Below, in pieces: positions 1 to 7,222 of a stretch of DNA of 9,834 bases (position 1 is its first letter; the number at the start of each line of letters is the position of its first letter). Where the stretch lies: positions 1 through 9,834 of the forward strand of contig JAKMDG010000535.1 of NCBI GenBank assembly GCA_022428035.1, in the 5' to 3' direction. This DNA comes from Longimicrobiales bacterium. GTDB taxonomy: Bacteria; Gemmatimonadota; Gemmatimonadetes; Longimicrobiales; Gaopeijiaceae. Below the pieces are notes generated by a model that saw only the letters and a program-made list of their open reading frames with translations, was not told the origin of the DNA and ran no database searches. Made by a program: the position numbers and the translations under genes.

Positions 1-1142
1 CGATGACGAACACGGACACAGCAGACGTTCAGTCCACCTACGATCAGGTCCGGCTACTGGCCGATGCTGGTAGCCAGCTGGTGCGCGTCACCGTCAACAA
101 CGACGCATCGGCGCAGGCCCTTCCGGAGATCGTCTCCCGCCTTCGGTCTGCCGGATACGACACGCCGATCGTCGGGGACTTCCACTACAACGGTCACCTG
201 CTCCTCACGAAGTACCCAGAGGCCGCCCGTGCCCTGGCAAAGCTGAGGATCAACCCCGGCAACGTAGGCACGAAACACCGCGACAAGAATTTCACGCAGA
301 TCGTCGAGGTGGCGATCGAGTACGACAAGCCGGTGCGCATTGGGGTGAACTGGGGCTCGCTGGATCAGCGACTTCTCACCGAACTGATGGATGAAAACGC
401 GGGTCGTGATCAGCCACTCGAGGCGTCGGAGGTCCTGCTCGAGGCGCTCGTGGAGAGTGCCCTCCGCTCCGCGGCTTTGGCCGAAGAGGTAGGGCTGGGC
501 CATGACCGCATCGTGCTGTCGACCAAAGTGTCGTCCGTGCCGCAGCTGCATCGCGTCTATCGGCTGCTATCGACACGGTCTGACTATCCGCTCCATCTGG
601 GCCTCACCGAGGCGGGCCTCGGGGCGAAAGGGATCGTCGCGACTACGGCGGGGCTGGCTCCGCTCCTTATGGAGGGTATCGGGGACACGATCCGCGTGTC
701 TCTGACGCCCAGCCCTGGCGGTGATCGGGCTGAAGAGGTGCGCGTCGCTCAGCAGGTACTGCAGTCGCTAGGTATCCGGCACTTCGAGCCCCAGGTCACA
801 TCGTGCCCCGGCTGCGGCCGCACCACGAGCACCTTCTTCCAGGAGATGGCCGAGGACATCACGGCGTACATCCGCGAGATGATGCCGAAGTGGCGCAAGG
901 TGTATCCCGGCGTCGAGCAAATGGATGTGGCCGTGATGGGGTGTGTGGTCAATGGCCCGGGCGAGTCGAAGTATGCGAATATCGGCATCTCGCTGCCCGG
1001 TACGTTCGAAGAGCCCAAGGCTCCGGTGTATGTCGATGGGGAGCATTCCGTGACGCTCAAGGGCGAGGGACTCGTCGAGGAGTTCAAGGAAATCCTCCAG
1101 GGGTATGTCGAGCGCACCTACGGCGACGGCGCGGCGGCGTAG
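1..1142 (+). CDS. ispG: 4-hydroxy-3-methylbut-2-enyl diphosphate synthase IspG (GcpE), 5'-truncated
   Basis: IspG is the [4Fe-4S] enzyme of the MEP pathway that reductively opens methylerythritol cyclodiphosphate to HMBPP in the cytoplasm, using flavodoxin or ferredoxin electrons. The visible 379 residues (frame starts at base 3) begin with MTNTDTADVQST, which matches the QSMTNT segment about 32 residues inside E. coli IspG. Bases 1-2 (cg) fit the last two bases of the preceding serine codon, so the true start lies about 100 bases upstream, outside the window. The TIM-barrel part contains LRINPGNVG. The C-terminal iron-sulfur domain has CPGC (C268, C271 of the visible part) and GCVVNGPGES (C314, E321), the expected cluster ligands and catalytic glutamate. 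The CPGC-to-third-Cys spacing is about ten residues longer than in E. coli, as I recall for the longer proteobacterial-type IspG. It is followed, after a 195-base gap, by an unrelated efflux operon. Confidence 0.97.
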   Translation, partial: MTNTDTADVQSTYDQVRLLADAGSQLVRVTVNNDASAQALPEIVSRLRSAGYDTPIVGDFHYNGHLLLTKYPEAARALAKLRINPGNVGTKHRDKNFTQIVEVAIEYDKPVRIGVNWGSLDQRLLTELMDENAGRDQPLEASEVLLEALVESALRSAALAEEVGLGHDRIVLSTKVSSVPQLHRVYRLLSTRSDYPLHLGLTEAGLGAKGIVATTAGLAPLLMEGIGDTIRVSLTPSPGGDRAEEVRVAQQVLQSLGIRHFEPQVTSCPGCGRTTSTFFQEMAEDITAYIREMMPKWRKVYPGVEQMDVAVMGCVVNGPGESKYANIGISLPGTFEEPKAPVYVDGEHSVTLKGEGLVEEFKEILQGYVERTYGDGAAA

Positions 1143-1181
1143 TCGCAGGTCTGGAGATGGGACCGGTGCATGTGACGGTGG

Positions 1182-1205
1182 GCCCCTGACGATCGTCGCA
1201 GGGGC
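1182..1205 (+). terminator. Inverted repeat downstream of ispG: possible terminator or operator
   Basis: Seven-base arms GCCCCTG (1182-1188) and CAGGGGC (1199-1205) are perfect inverted repeats around a 10-base loop. The loop region contains a second palindrome, GACGATCGTC (1188-1197), centred one base away. It lies 40 bases after the ispG stop, where a terminator is expected, but no T-run follows (the next bases are gaaacggctatg), so it is not a standard intrinsic terminator. It also lies just upstream of a TATGAT box, so a regulator-binding operator is an equal alternative. Confidence 0.35.
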
Positions 1206-1213
1206 GAAACGGC

Positions 1214-1219
1214 TATGAT
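1214..1219 (+). promoter_or_regulatory. Possible -10 element for the efflux operon
   Basis: TATGAT matches the sigma-70 -10 consensus at five of six positions and sits in the only sizeable gap upstream of the efflux genes. I see no good -35 hexamer at 16-19 bases upstream; the nearest partial match, CTGACG at 1186-1191, is 22 bases away. There is no TG extended -10. The remainder of 1143-1337 shows no further structure that I can support. A start here would give a leader of about 110 bases before the adaptor ATG. Confidence 0.2.
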
Positions 1220-1337
1220 AAGCGATCTTCTACAGCTGTCGGCGGCAACGCTGGATCCGTGACTCGACGTCTCATCAGGGTTCGTGAGCGGAGAAGCCGC
1301 GCCGACCGGACCTCAGACCACCCATTCCGGGGGCTCC

Positions 1338-2546
1338 ATGAGTCACTCCAGGCGCACGCTCAGTCTGGTCACTGTGGTGTTGATCTTCGTTCTGCTCGCA
1401 GCTGGCGTCCTGTGGCGCGTGTTTGGCGACGACCTGCTCGGGGGACCGCCTGAAGACGCTGCCGTGCCCGAGGGTCCGGTTCTGCCGGAGGGTGAGGCCG
1501 CTCCTCAGTTCTCGGCGACCGTCGCCCAGCCCGTGGGCGGAGCCGCTGTGGTACGGGACACGCTGTGGATCCGAGTCTCGGCAGCCGGGCAGGCGGAGGC
1601 CTACCGGCGAACTGCCCTGGCCGCTCAGATCGAGGGTGTGGTGCGCCGCATCCCGGTGCGGGAGAACCAGACCGTGGGTTCTGGCTCTGCTCTGGTTCAG
1701 ATCGATACAACGGAACATGCGCTCGGAGTAGCTCAGGCACGGGCCGATCTTCGAGCAGCCGAGACGGACTACCGCCAGCAGGTGTTGTTCGATGATGCGA
1801 TCGAGGACCCGGCGGTTCGTCAGGAGCGAGAGCGTATCGCGCGGTCCCGCAGCGGGCTCGACCAGGCCGAAGTGCGTTTGAGGCAAGCCGAACTCCAGCT
1901 CGCCCGTACCCGTGTCGCCGCGCCGTTTTCTGGTCGCGTGGCTGATCTCGAGGTCGTAGAGGGCCAGTATGTGACGGTCGGTACAGAGCTGATGACCGTC
2001 GTCGATCTGAATCCGATCAAGGTCGAGGTTCAGGTGCTCGAAGCCGAACTCGGGCTGTTGGCTGAGGGGCGGCGCGCCGAAGTGACCTTCGCGGCGTTCC
2101 CGGGTGAGGTCTTCGATGGGGCGATCGAGACGATCAACCCTGTGGTCGATCCCGAGAGCAGAACCGGCCGGGTCACGGTGCTGCTTTCTAACGCGGATGG
2201 CCGGATCAAGCCGGGGATGTACGCCGAGGTCTCGCTCGATGCGGAAGCTCTCCCAAACCGGGTCCTTGTCCCCCGCAGCGCCATCCTGGAGCGGGGGACC
2301 GGGCAGAGGCGCACGATGCTCTTCGTATACGAAGAGGGGCCCCAGGGCCCCCTCGCGAAGTGGCGCTACGTGAACCCGGGCCGTGAGAACGACACTCACG
2401 TCGAGATCCTCCGAGACGGACTGGAGCAGGGTATGGTCGAACCCGGTGAAATCGTACTCGTGGACGGGCACCACTACCTCGCTCACGATACGCCGATCCG
2501 GCTCGTGGAGGATGTGGCGGCCGAGGGTGGGAGACCCGGACGATGA
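1338..2546 (+). CDS. RND efflux periplasmic adaptor (HlyD/AcrA-type membrane fusion protein)
   Basis: A 402-residue adaptor that should link the RND pump to the outer-membrane channel in the periplasm. Residues 8-29 form one hydrophobic segment after HSRR, with no lipobox cysteine, so it is anchored by a membrane helix rather than a lipid. Then come the first lipoyl half (about 75-125, with AAQIEGVVRRIPVRENQTV), an alpha-hairpin (126-190), the second lipoyl half (about 191-225, with APFSGRVADLEVVEGQYV), a beta-barrel (about 226-305, ending in IKPGMYAEV) and a membrane-proximal domain (about 306-395). The hairpin tip aligns with the TolC-contacting R-x3-L-x6-S motif of AcrA as R146, L150 and D157, so R and L are kept and S is replaced. 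I chose ATG 1338, preceded by GGGGG at 1329-1333, because it places the anchor at the N-terminus. An in-frame GTG at 1284 would add 18 hydrophilic residues. Its stop overlaps the next start. Confidence 0.93.
   Translation: MSHSRRTLSLVTVVLIFVLLAAGVLWRVFGDDLLGGPPEDAAVPEGPVLPEGEAAPQFSATVAQPVGGAAVVRDTLWIRVSAAGQAEAYRRTALAAQIEGVVRRIPVRENQTVGSGSALVQIDTTEHALGVAQARADLRAAETDYRQQVLFDDAIEDPAVRQERERIARSRSGLDQAEVRLRQAELQLARTRVAAPFSGRVADLEVVEGQYVTVGTELMTVVDLNPIKVEVQVLEAELGLLAEGRRAEVTFAAFPGEVFDGAIETINPVVDPESRTGRVTVLLSNADGRIKPGMYAEVSLDAEALPNRVLVPRSAILERGTGQRRTMLFVYEEGPQGPLAKWRYVNPGRENDTHVEILRDGLEQGMVEPGEIVLVDGHHYLAHDTPIRLVEDVAAEGGRPGR
2319..2354 (+). other. 18-base perfect palindrome overlapping a second GC-rich hairpin, inside the adaptor gene
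   Basis: Bases 2319-2336 read CTCTTCGTATACGAAGAG, a perfect palindrome with 9-base arms. As RNA it could form a 7-bp stem with a UAUA loop. Bases 2334-2354 form another inverted repeat: GAGGGG at 2334-2339 against CCCCTC at 2349-2354, with CCC/GGG pairing inside and one bulged C. The two share bases 2334-2336, so they would be mutually exclusive as RNA structures. The stretch codes for MLFVYEEGPQGPL of the adaptor, in frame, so it may be only a coding coincidence. Confidence 0.45.
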
Positions 2547-3976
2547 ATGTGAAGCGATATATGAAGTGTGGTTATGTAAGTCTTTGTAGGGCAACAACAA
2601 ATACGGTATCGGTAATCCTGGTTATGGTAGCAACGGCAAGCCCGCTTGCGGCCCAGGAACGTGAGCCGCTGCGCCTGTCCCTCGACCAGGCACTCGAGTT
2701 CGCGAGCGGGAGCAATCCGGCCCTGCGCCGCGCCACCAACTCGAGCCTCATCAATGGCGCCGAGATGCGTTCGACGTGGGCTGAACAGCTCCTGCCCCGA
2801 GCTGAGCTCACCCTCTTCAACACGCAGTTCACGGGGAACCTGCGGCGACAGGCGCTGGACAACTTTGGCAACCCGATTGCGAATCCGTCGGCGGACTGGA
2901 ACTACTTCTCGGCGACGACCCACAACCTGGGGCTGTCGTGGCGTTTCCAGGGCGCCTCGCTCTTTCAGGCGCACGATCGCCAGAGGCTGACCAACGAGGG
3001 TCGGGACGTGACCCTGCTTCGGGCACGAACGGACCTGGAGATCCAGGTCCAGAGGCTCTACATCGACGCTGTCGAGCAAAAGGCGCTGATGGAGGCCGAG
3101 AATGAACTTGTCGCCGCACGCCAGATCGACCTGGACGTGGTGGAGCGCCTCTTCTCCCTCGCCCTGCGTACGCGAGTCGACATCCTCAACGCAGAGCTCG
3201 CTCTGGAGCAGCAGGCCCTGACGTTACAGCAGCAGGACGTGACCTATCAGCGTGCGCTCCTTGCACTTCGGACCGCGATGGGGCTGACGGAAGACCGGCC
3301 GCTGGAGATCGGGAACGAAGAGCTTCCACTCTTCGATCCGGCCGGATTCGACGCGTCTAGCCTGATTTCCCGGGCCCTCGACGTGAACCCGATGATCCTG
3401 CAGTCGGACGTGTACATGCGGTCCGCGCAGTTGGCCCTCTCGGAACGGAAAACCGCCTGGTGGCCGGAGATCAGGCTGGGCGTCAACGTGTACCGTCAGG
3501 CCTATCTGCCGGAAGGCGAGGCTCTGTTCGACACGTCGATCGGCAAGGATCTGGAGAGCCAGTTCTACCTCGGCTTCTCGATTCCGGTGTTGAACGGTGT
3601 GTTCCAGCAGAATACGGAGCAGCAGCGGGCTGCGATCGAGCTCAGGAATCAGCAGGAACAGGACCGGGAAACGAGGCTTCAGCTCGAGGAGGCGATCCGT
3701 GGATCGGTCCTCGAGCTGGAGAATCAGTGGAGGTCCGCTCAGCTCTCCCAGCGGTCGAATGAGATCGCGCGAGAGGCCCTGGCACTCGCTCGCGAGGAGT
3801 ACCGCCTCGGTGCACGCTCCTTCGAGGAACTCCGCGCGGTTTTCCAGCAGGAAGCGGACACGCGCCGACAGGTCATCACGGCTCGGCACGCGTTTGTCGA
3901 TGCGTTGTTGACACTGGAGGAGGCGGTCGGAGCCTCTGTACGCGAGATCCCGGGCTCGACAGGCGCGGGGAACTGA
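2543..3976 (+). CDS. TolC-family outer-membrane efflux protein
   Basis: A 477-residue outer-membrane factor that should form the trimeric exit duct of the tripartite pump. The N-terminus is a signal peptide: basic NVKRYMKCGY, hydrophobic core about residues 22-35, likely cleavage after A37 (PLAA|Q); C15 is not in a lipobox, so it is not an obvious lipoprotein. Two OEP repeats follow (about 43-250 and 270-465), each with long helices and two probable barrel strands (about 84-98, 119-135, 307-320, 338-352). The C-terminal helix contains the family-typical YRLGARSFEELRAV (from Y420). The ATG overlaps the adaptor stop by 4 bases (ATGA), with GGGAG at 2529-2533 as ribosome-binding site, suggesting coupled translation. 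The first roughly 98 bases are unusually AT-rich (40 G+C of 98 by hand count) and use AGG, ACA and GTA codons unlike the rest of the gene. Confidence 0.93.
   Translation: MNVKRYMKCGYVSLCRATTNTVSVILVMVATASPLAAQEREPLRLSLDQALEFASGSNPALRRATNSSLINGAEMRSTWAEQLLPRAELTLFNTQFTGNLRRQALDNFGNPIANPSADWNYFSATTHNLGLSWRFQGASLFQAHDRQRLTNEGRDVTLLRARTDLEIQVQRLYIDAVEQKALMEAENELVAARQIDLDVVERLFSLALRTRVDILNAELALEQQALTLQQQDVTYQRALLALRTAMGLTEDRPLEIGNEELPLFDPAGFDASSLISRALDVNPMILQSDVYMRSAQLALSERKTAWWPEIRLGVNVYRQAYLPEGEALFDTSIGKDLESQFYLGFSIPVLNGVFQQNTEQQRAAIELRNQQEQDRETRLQLEEAIRGSVLELENQWRSAQLSQRSNEIAREALALAREEYRLGARSFEELRAVFQQEADTRRQVITARHAFVDALLTLEEAVGASVREIPGSTGAGN
3967..3971 (+). promoter_or_regulatory. Ribosome-binding site supporting the GTG start of the first RND gene
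   Basis: GGGGA ends eight bases before GTG 3980 and lies within the last codons of the outer-membrane factor gene. It supports the GTG, which is needed to keep the short cytoplasmic tail before the first membrane helix; the next methionine codon (4025) would cut into that helix. Confidence 0.5.
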
Positions 3977-3979
3977 CGG

Positions 3980-6900
3980 GTGTCGATCCCACGCACCTCG
4001 ACCGAGCGTCCCGTCGCGGTCTGGATGCTGTTCCTGGCCATCGTGCTGCTGGGTGGGATTTCCTATGCTCGGCTTCCGATCGATCTGCTGCCGGACGTGA
4101 GCTATCCCCGGCTCGTGATCTACACGTTGTACGAGGAGGTTGCGCCGGCTGAGGTGGAGCGTCGGATCACCGAGCCGATCGAGGGGGCGGCCGCAGCCGT
4201 GCCCGGGGTAGAGCGCGTCACGTCGACGTCCCGATACGGGCTGAGTCTCGTGACGCTCCGCTTCGCCTGGGGCACGGACATGGACTTCGCCATGCTGAAC
4301 GTGCGCGAGCGTATGGACAACGTCCGGGAATCGCTCCCCGAGTCGGTCAGTCGACCGACCATTCTGAGGGTGGATCCGGAGTCGGACCCGGTCATGACGC
4401 TCTCTGTGTCCGGTGGAGAGGACCTGTGGCAGACGAAGGAGCTTTCGGAGACGGTCTTCCGGCGCCGACTCGAGCAGCTGGACGGGATCGCGCAGGCAGC
4501 GGTTACGGGTGGGCTCGATCGGGAGATCCGGATCGAGGTCGAGCCCAGACTCCTCGATTCGTACGGACTCACGATCGAACAGATCTCGACGGCGCTCGAT
4601 CGGGCCAATGTGAGTGCGCCGGGCGGCACGATCCTCCAGGGTCGGTACCGCTATCCACTGCGGACGCTCGGGGAGTTCCAGACAGTCGAGGAGATCGGAG
4701 ACGTCGTGATTGCCCGTCAGATGGTCGAGACCGGCGTACGGGTCGTGCGGCTGTCCGATGTCGGTCGTGTCGTGGACGGCTTCGCCGAACGTGAGGCGAT
4801 CGCCCGCTATGCCGGGGCCGAATCGGTAGGGATCCTGGTGTTCAAGGAGTCCGGGGCCAATACGGTGACCGTCGCCGAGTCGGTGCAGGATGTCATCGCC
4901 GAGCTCGCCAACGAGTACCCGTCCATGCGGATCGATATCGCGGACGATCAGGCCGGTTTCATCGCTGATTCGATCTCGAACGTCGTGCAGGCGCTGGTGT
5001 TCGGGGGTTTGCTGGCGTTCCTCGTCCTCTTCCTGTTCCTGCGCGACAGCCGATACCCGTTCGCCATCGCCCTGGCGATCCCGATCTCGGTCGTGGGCAC
5101 GTTCGCGCTCATGGAAGCGGCGGGCGTAAGCCTGAACATCATGAGCCTCGGCGGGCTCGCGCTCGGGGTCGGTATGCTCGTCGACAACTCGATTGTCGTG
5201 CTGGAGAACATCTTTCGGCATCGCGAAGAGCTCGGAGAAGGGGCGTTGCAGGCCGCGGCGGCTGGTGCCGAAGAGGTACAGAGCGCGATCACGGCCTCGA
5301 CGCTGACGACGATCTCCGTCTTCGGGCCGATCATCTACGTAGAGGGGGTTGCCGGGGAGCTCTTCAAGGATCTCTCCCTCGCGGTGGCCTTTTCGCTGCT
5401 TGCCTCGCTTCTGGTTGCACTCACCCTGCTACCGTCGCTCGCCGCCCGATTCGCGGGTGCTCGAAGCATGGAGCGTGCGTACGGTGACGCGGCGTTACGC
5501 GGGGACCCGCCGCGAGGAATCGCGAGGCTGGTTCACCGGGTGAAGCGCGTGCTGACGGCGCCGTTTCGGGGGGTCGCGTGGCTGATCCGGCTCATGCCCG
5601 ATCTGGTTCGATTCTGGTTCGCAGGGTTTGCCGCGGTCGTGGGCGCGACCGCGCGACCGGTGCTGAACGCCTTCGACCGGGGCTTCGCCCGCTTCGCAGC
5701 TCGCTACCACAATGCCCTGGAGTGGTCGCTCGACCGCTCCGGCGTGGTGCTCACGGCTTCGGCAGGTGCGCTCGCGGTGACGCTGGCGCTCGCATCGGGC
5801 CTGCCGCGTGACTTGCTCCCCGACGTAGACCAGGGTGCGTTCGGCGTCTCGCTGGAACTCGCGGAAGGCACATCGCTGGTGACGACAGACGAGGCTGCAC
5901 AGCGGATCGAGTCGGCTCTCGTCGAGGACCCGGACGTCGACGCGGTGTTCGGTAGCGTGGGCCGTGACGTGCGGGCCTACGCCGAGGGCGAGGACGCCAC
6001 GGGCCTTCATACGGCCACGTTCCAGGTCCGCGTCCGTGAGGGAGCCGCATCGAGGGCCGCAGCGATTCGAGCTCGGGACCTGGCCGCAGACTTTCCCGCC
6101 GGCGCGCTCTCCGTCGAGACGGGGCAGGCGACGGCCCTGGGCTCCATGCTGGGTAGCTCCGAGGCCGATATCGCTGTTCGAGTGCGTGGCGAGGATCTCG
6201 ACCAGGTCTATTCCATGGCCGAGCGCATCGCCGGTCTGGTCACGGGGGTCTCCGCCGTCGGAAACGTCAGGATCGGCACGGAGCGCGGCCAGCCGCAGAT
6301 CCAGGTCGAGATCGACCGAGCTGCCTGTGCGAGTTACGGGATCGACCCCGGGCTCGTCGCCGCAACCGTGGACCGTGCCATGCGGGGCGATGTTGCGACC
6401 GAGTTCGTGGATTTCGACCGGAAGATCGACGTCGTCGTGCGCTACCCCGAGGACCGCCGCTACTCCCGTGAGACGCTGGAGGGACTCCGCGTCAGCGGCG
6501 TTCCGATCCGGGAGCTTGTTACGATTCGCGACGCTGTCGGGCCCCCGGAAGTCCACCGTGAGGACCAGGCGCGGGTCATTCCCGTCTACGCCGATGTGGT
6601 GGACGGCGGGCTCGACCAGGCGATCGCCGATGTAGATGCCGTCCTGGCCTCGCTCCCCATGTCACCGGATGTTCGTTGGAACGTAGGTGGGGAGAACGAG
6701 GAAATGCGGCGCTCTTTCAGGGACCTCGCCTTCGCGTTCGGACTGGCCCTGATCCTGGTCTACATGATCCTGGCGGCTCAGTTCGAGTCGTTCGTGCACC
6801 CGCTCACGATCCTGATATCCGTCCCGCTCGCTCTGGTTGGCGCGGTCGCGGCCCTGGTGCTCTCGGGGCAGGGTCTGAACACGATGAGCATGATCGGCGC

Positions 6901-7222
6901 GGTTATCCTGGTCGGGATCGTCGTCAACGATGCGATCGTGAAGGTCGACTTCATCAATCAGGCCCGTCGTGCGGGCCGTTCCCTGCGGGACGCGATTGTG
7001 GAGGCAGGTCGGGTTCGTCTGCGGCCCATCGTGATGACGACCGTGACGACCGTGCTCGGCCTGCTCCCGATGGCCCTGGGGATCGGGCGTGGGTCCGACC
7101 TCAGGGCGCCGCTCGCCATCGCCGTCATCGGCGGCTTGCTGGTCGCGACAGCGTTGACCCTTGTCGTGGTCCCGGTCGTGTATCAGACGGTGGAAACCGC
7201 GCGCTCGAGGTTCACGGGATGA
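3980..7222 (+). CDS. RND efflux pump permease (AcrB-like), first of two
   Basis: A 1080-residue AcrB/ACR_tran-type inner-membrane pump, slightly longer than AcrB. Such pumps are proton-driven trimers that pass substrates from periplasm or inner membrane into the TolC-type duct. Membrane segments appear at about 13-31, 335-354, 359-381, 388-410, four more C-terminal ones after TM8 (about 917-935), and TM5-7 between; two large periplasmic loops lie at about 32-333 and 608-915. The TM4 relay reads VDNSIVVLEN (D402, N403), where AcrB has DD (D407/D408). In TM10, VVNDAIVKVDF has N983 at the position of AcrB K940, D984 next, and a lysine five residues on (K988). The cytoplasmic TM6-TM7 link (about 490-587) is around 97 residues, longer than in AcrB. 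Start GTG is three bases after the previous stop; the end overlaps the second pump by ATGA. Hydrophobe/amphiphile type is more likely than metal type; the substrate is unknown. Confidence 0.95.
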   Translation: MSIPRTSTERPVAVWMLFLAIVLLGGISYARLPIDLLPDVSYPRLVIYTLYEEVAPAEVERRITEPIEGAAAAVPGVERVTSTSRYGLSLVTLRFAWGTDMDFAMLNVRERMDNVRESLPESVSRPTILRVDPESDPVMTLSVSGGEDLWQTKELSETVFRRRLEQLDGIAQAAVTGGLDREIRIEVEPRLLDSYGLTIEQISTALDRANVSAPGGTILQGRYRYPLRTLGEFQTVEEIGDVVIARQMVETGVRVVRLSDVGRVVDGFAEREAIARYAGAESVGILVFKESGANTVTVAESVQDVIAELANEYPSMRIDIADDQAGFIADSISNVVQALVFGGLLAFLVLFLFLRDSRYPFAIALAIPISVVGTFALMEAAGVSLNIMSLGGLALGVGMLVDNSIVVLENIFRHREELGEGALQAAAAGAEEVQSAITASTLTTISVFGPIIYVEGVAGELFKDLSLAVAFSLLASLLVALTLLPSLAARFAGARSMERAYGDAALRGDPPRGIARLVHRVKRVLTAPFRGVAWLIRLMPDLVRFWFAGFAAVVGATARPVLNAFDRGFARFAARYHNALEWSLDRSGVVLTASAGALAVTLALASGLPRDLLPDVDQGAFGVSLELAEGTSLVTTDEAAQRIESALVEDPDVDAVFGSVGRDVRAYAEGEDATGLHTATFQVRVREGAASRAAAIRARDLAADFPAGALSVETGQATALGSMLGSSEADIAVRVRGEDLDQVYSMAERIAGLVTGVSAVGNVRIGTERGQPQIQVEIDRAACASYGIDPGLVAATVDRAMRGDVATEFVDFDRKIDVVVRYPEDRRYSRETLEGLRVSGVPIRELVTIRDAVGPPEVHREDQARVIPVYADVVDGGLDQAIADVDAVLASLPMSPDVRWNVGGENEEMRRSFRDLAFAFGLALILVYMILAAQFESFVHPLTILISVPLALVGAVAALVLSGQGLNTMSMIGAVILVGIVVNDAIVKVDFINQARRAGRSLRDAIVEAGRVRLRPIVMTTVTTVLGLLPMALGIGRGSDLRAPLAIAVIGGLLVATALTLVVVPVVYQTVETARSRFTG

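Noticed and set aside
1284..1337. GTG start at 1284 adding 18 residues to the adaptor
   Set aside because: The extension is hydrophilic and would sit in front of the membrane anchor; its AGGG is only three bases from the GTG. ATG 1338 gives a normal N-terminus. The choice is not certain.
1275..2600. 441-codon open frame on the minus strand opposite the adaptor gene
   Set aside because: Exactly mirrors the codon pattern of the adaptor gene, with no recognisable motif or ribosome-binding site; a shadow frame.
2543..2660. AT-rich start of the channel gene as a mobile-element scar
   Set aside because: The frame, the 4-base overlap and a sensible signal peptide are intact, and I see no terminal repeats or target duplications. 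I keep it only as a composition anomaly.
4342..4359. Seven-base hairpin (GTCGGTC / GACCGAC, 4-base loop) inside pump 1
   Set aside because: Short repeats of this size are common in high-GC coding sequence, and nothing in its position suggests a role.
3224..5221. 665-codon open frame on the minus strand across the channel and first pump genes
   Set aside because: It is antisense to two clear genes and its translation is a low-complexity mix rich in Arg, Asp, His and Glu, typical of a GC-driven shadow frame. It crosses a real gene boundary without any domain.
5495..6556. 353-codon open frame on the minus strand opposite pump 1, and similar ones at 6662-7648 and 8530-9333
   Set aside because: All are antisense to conserved RND coding sequence and have shadow-like composition with no family resemblance.
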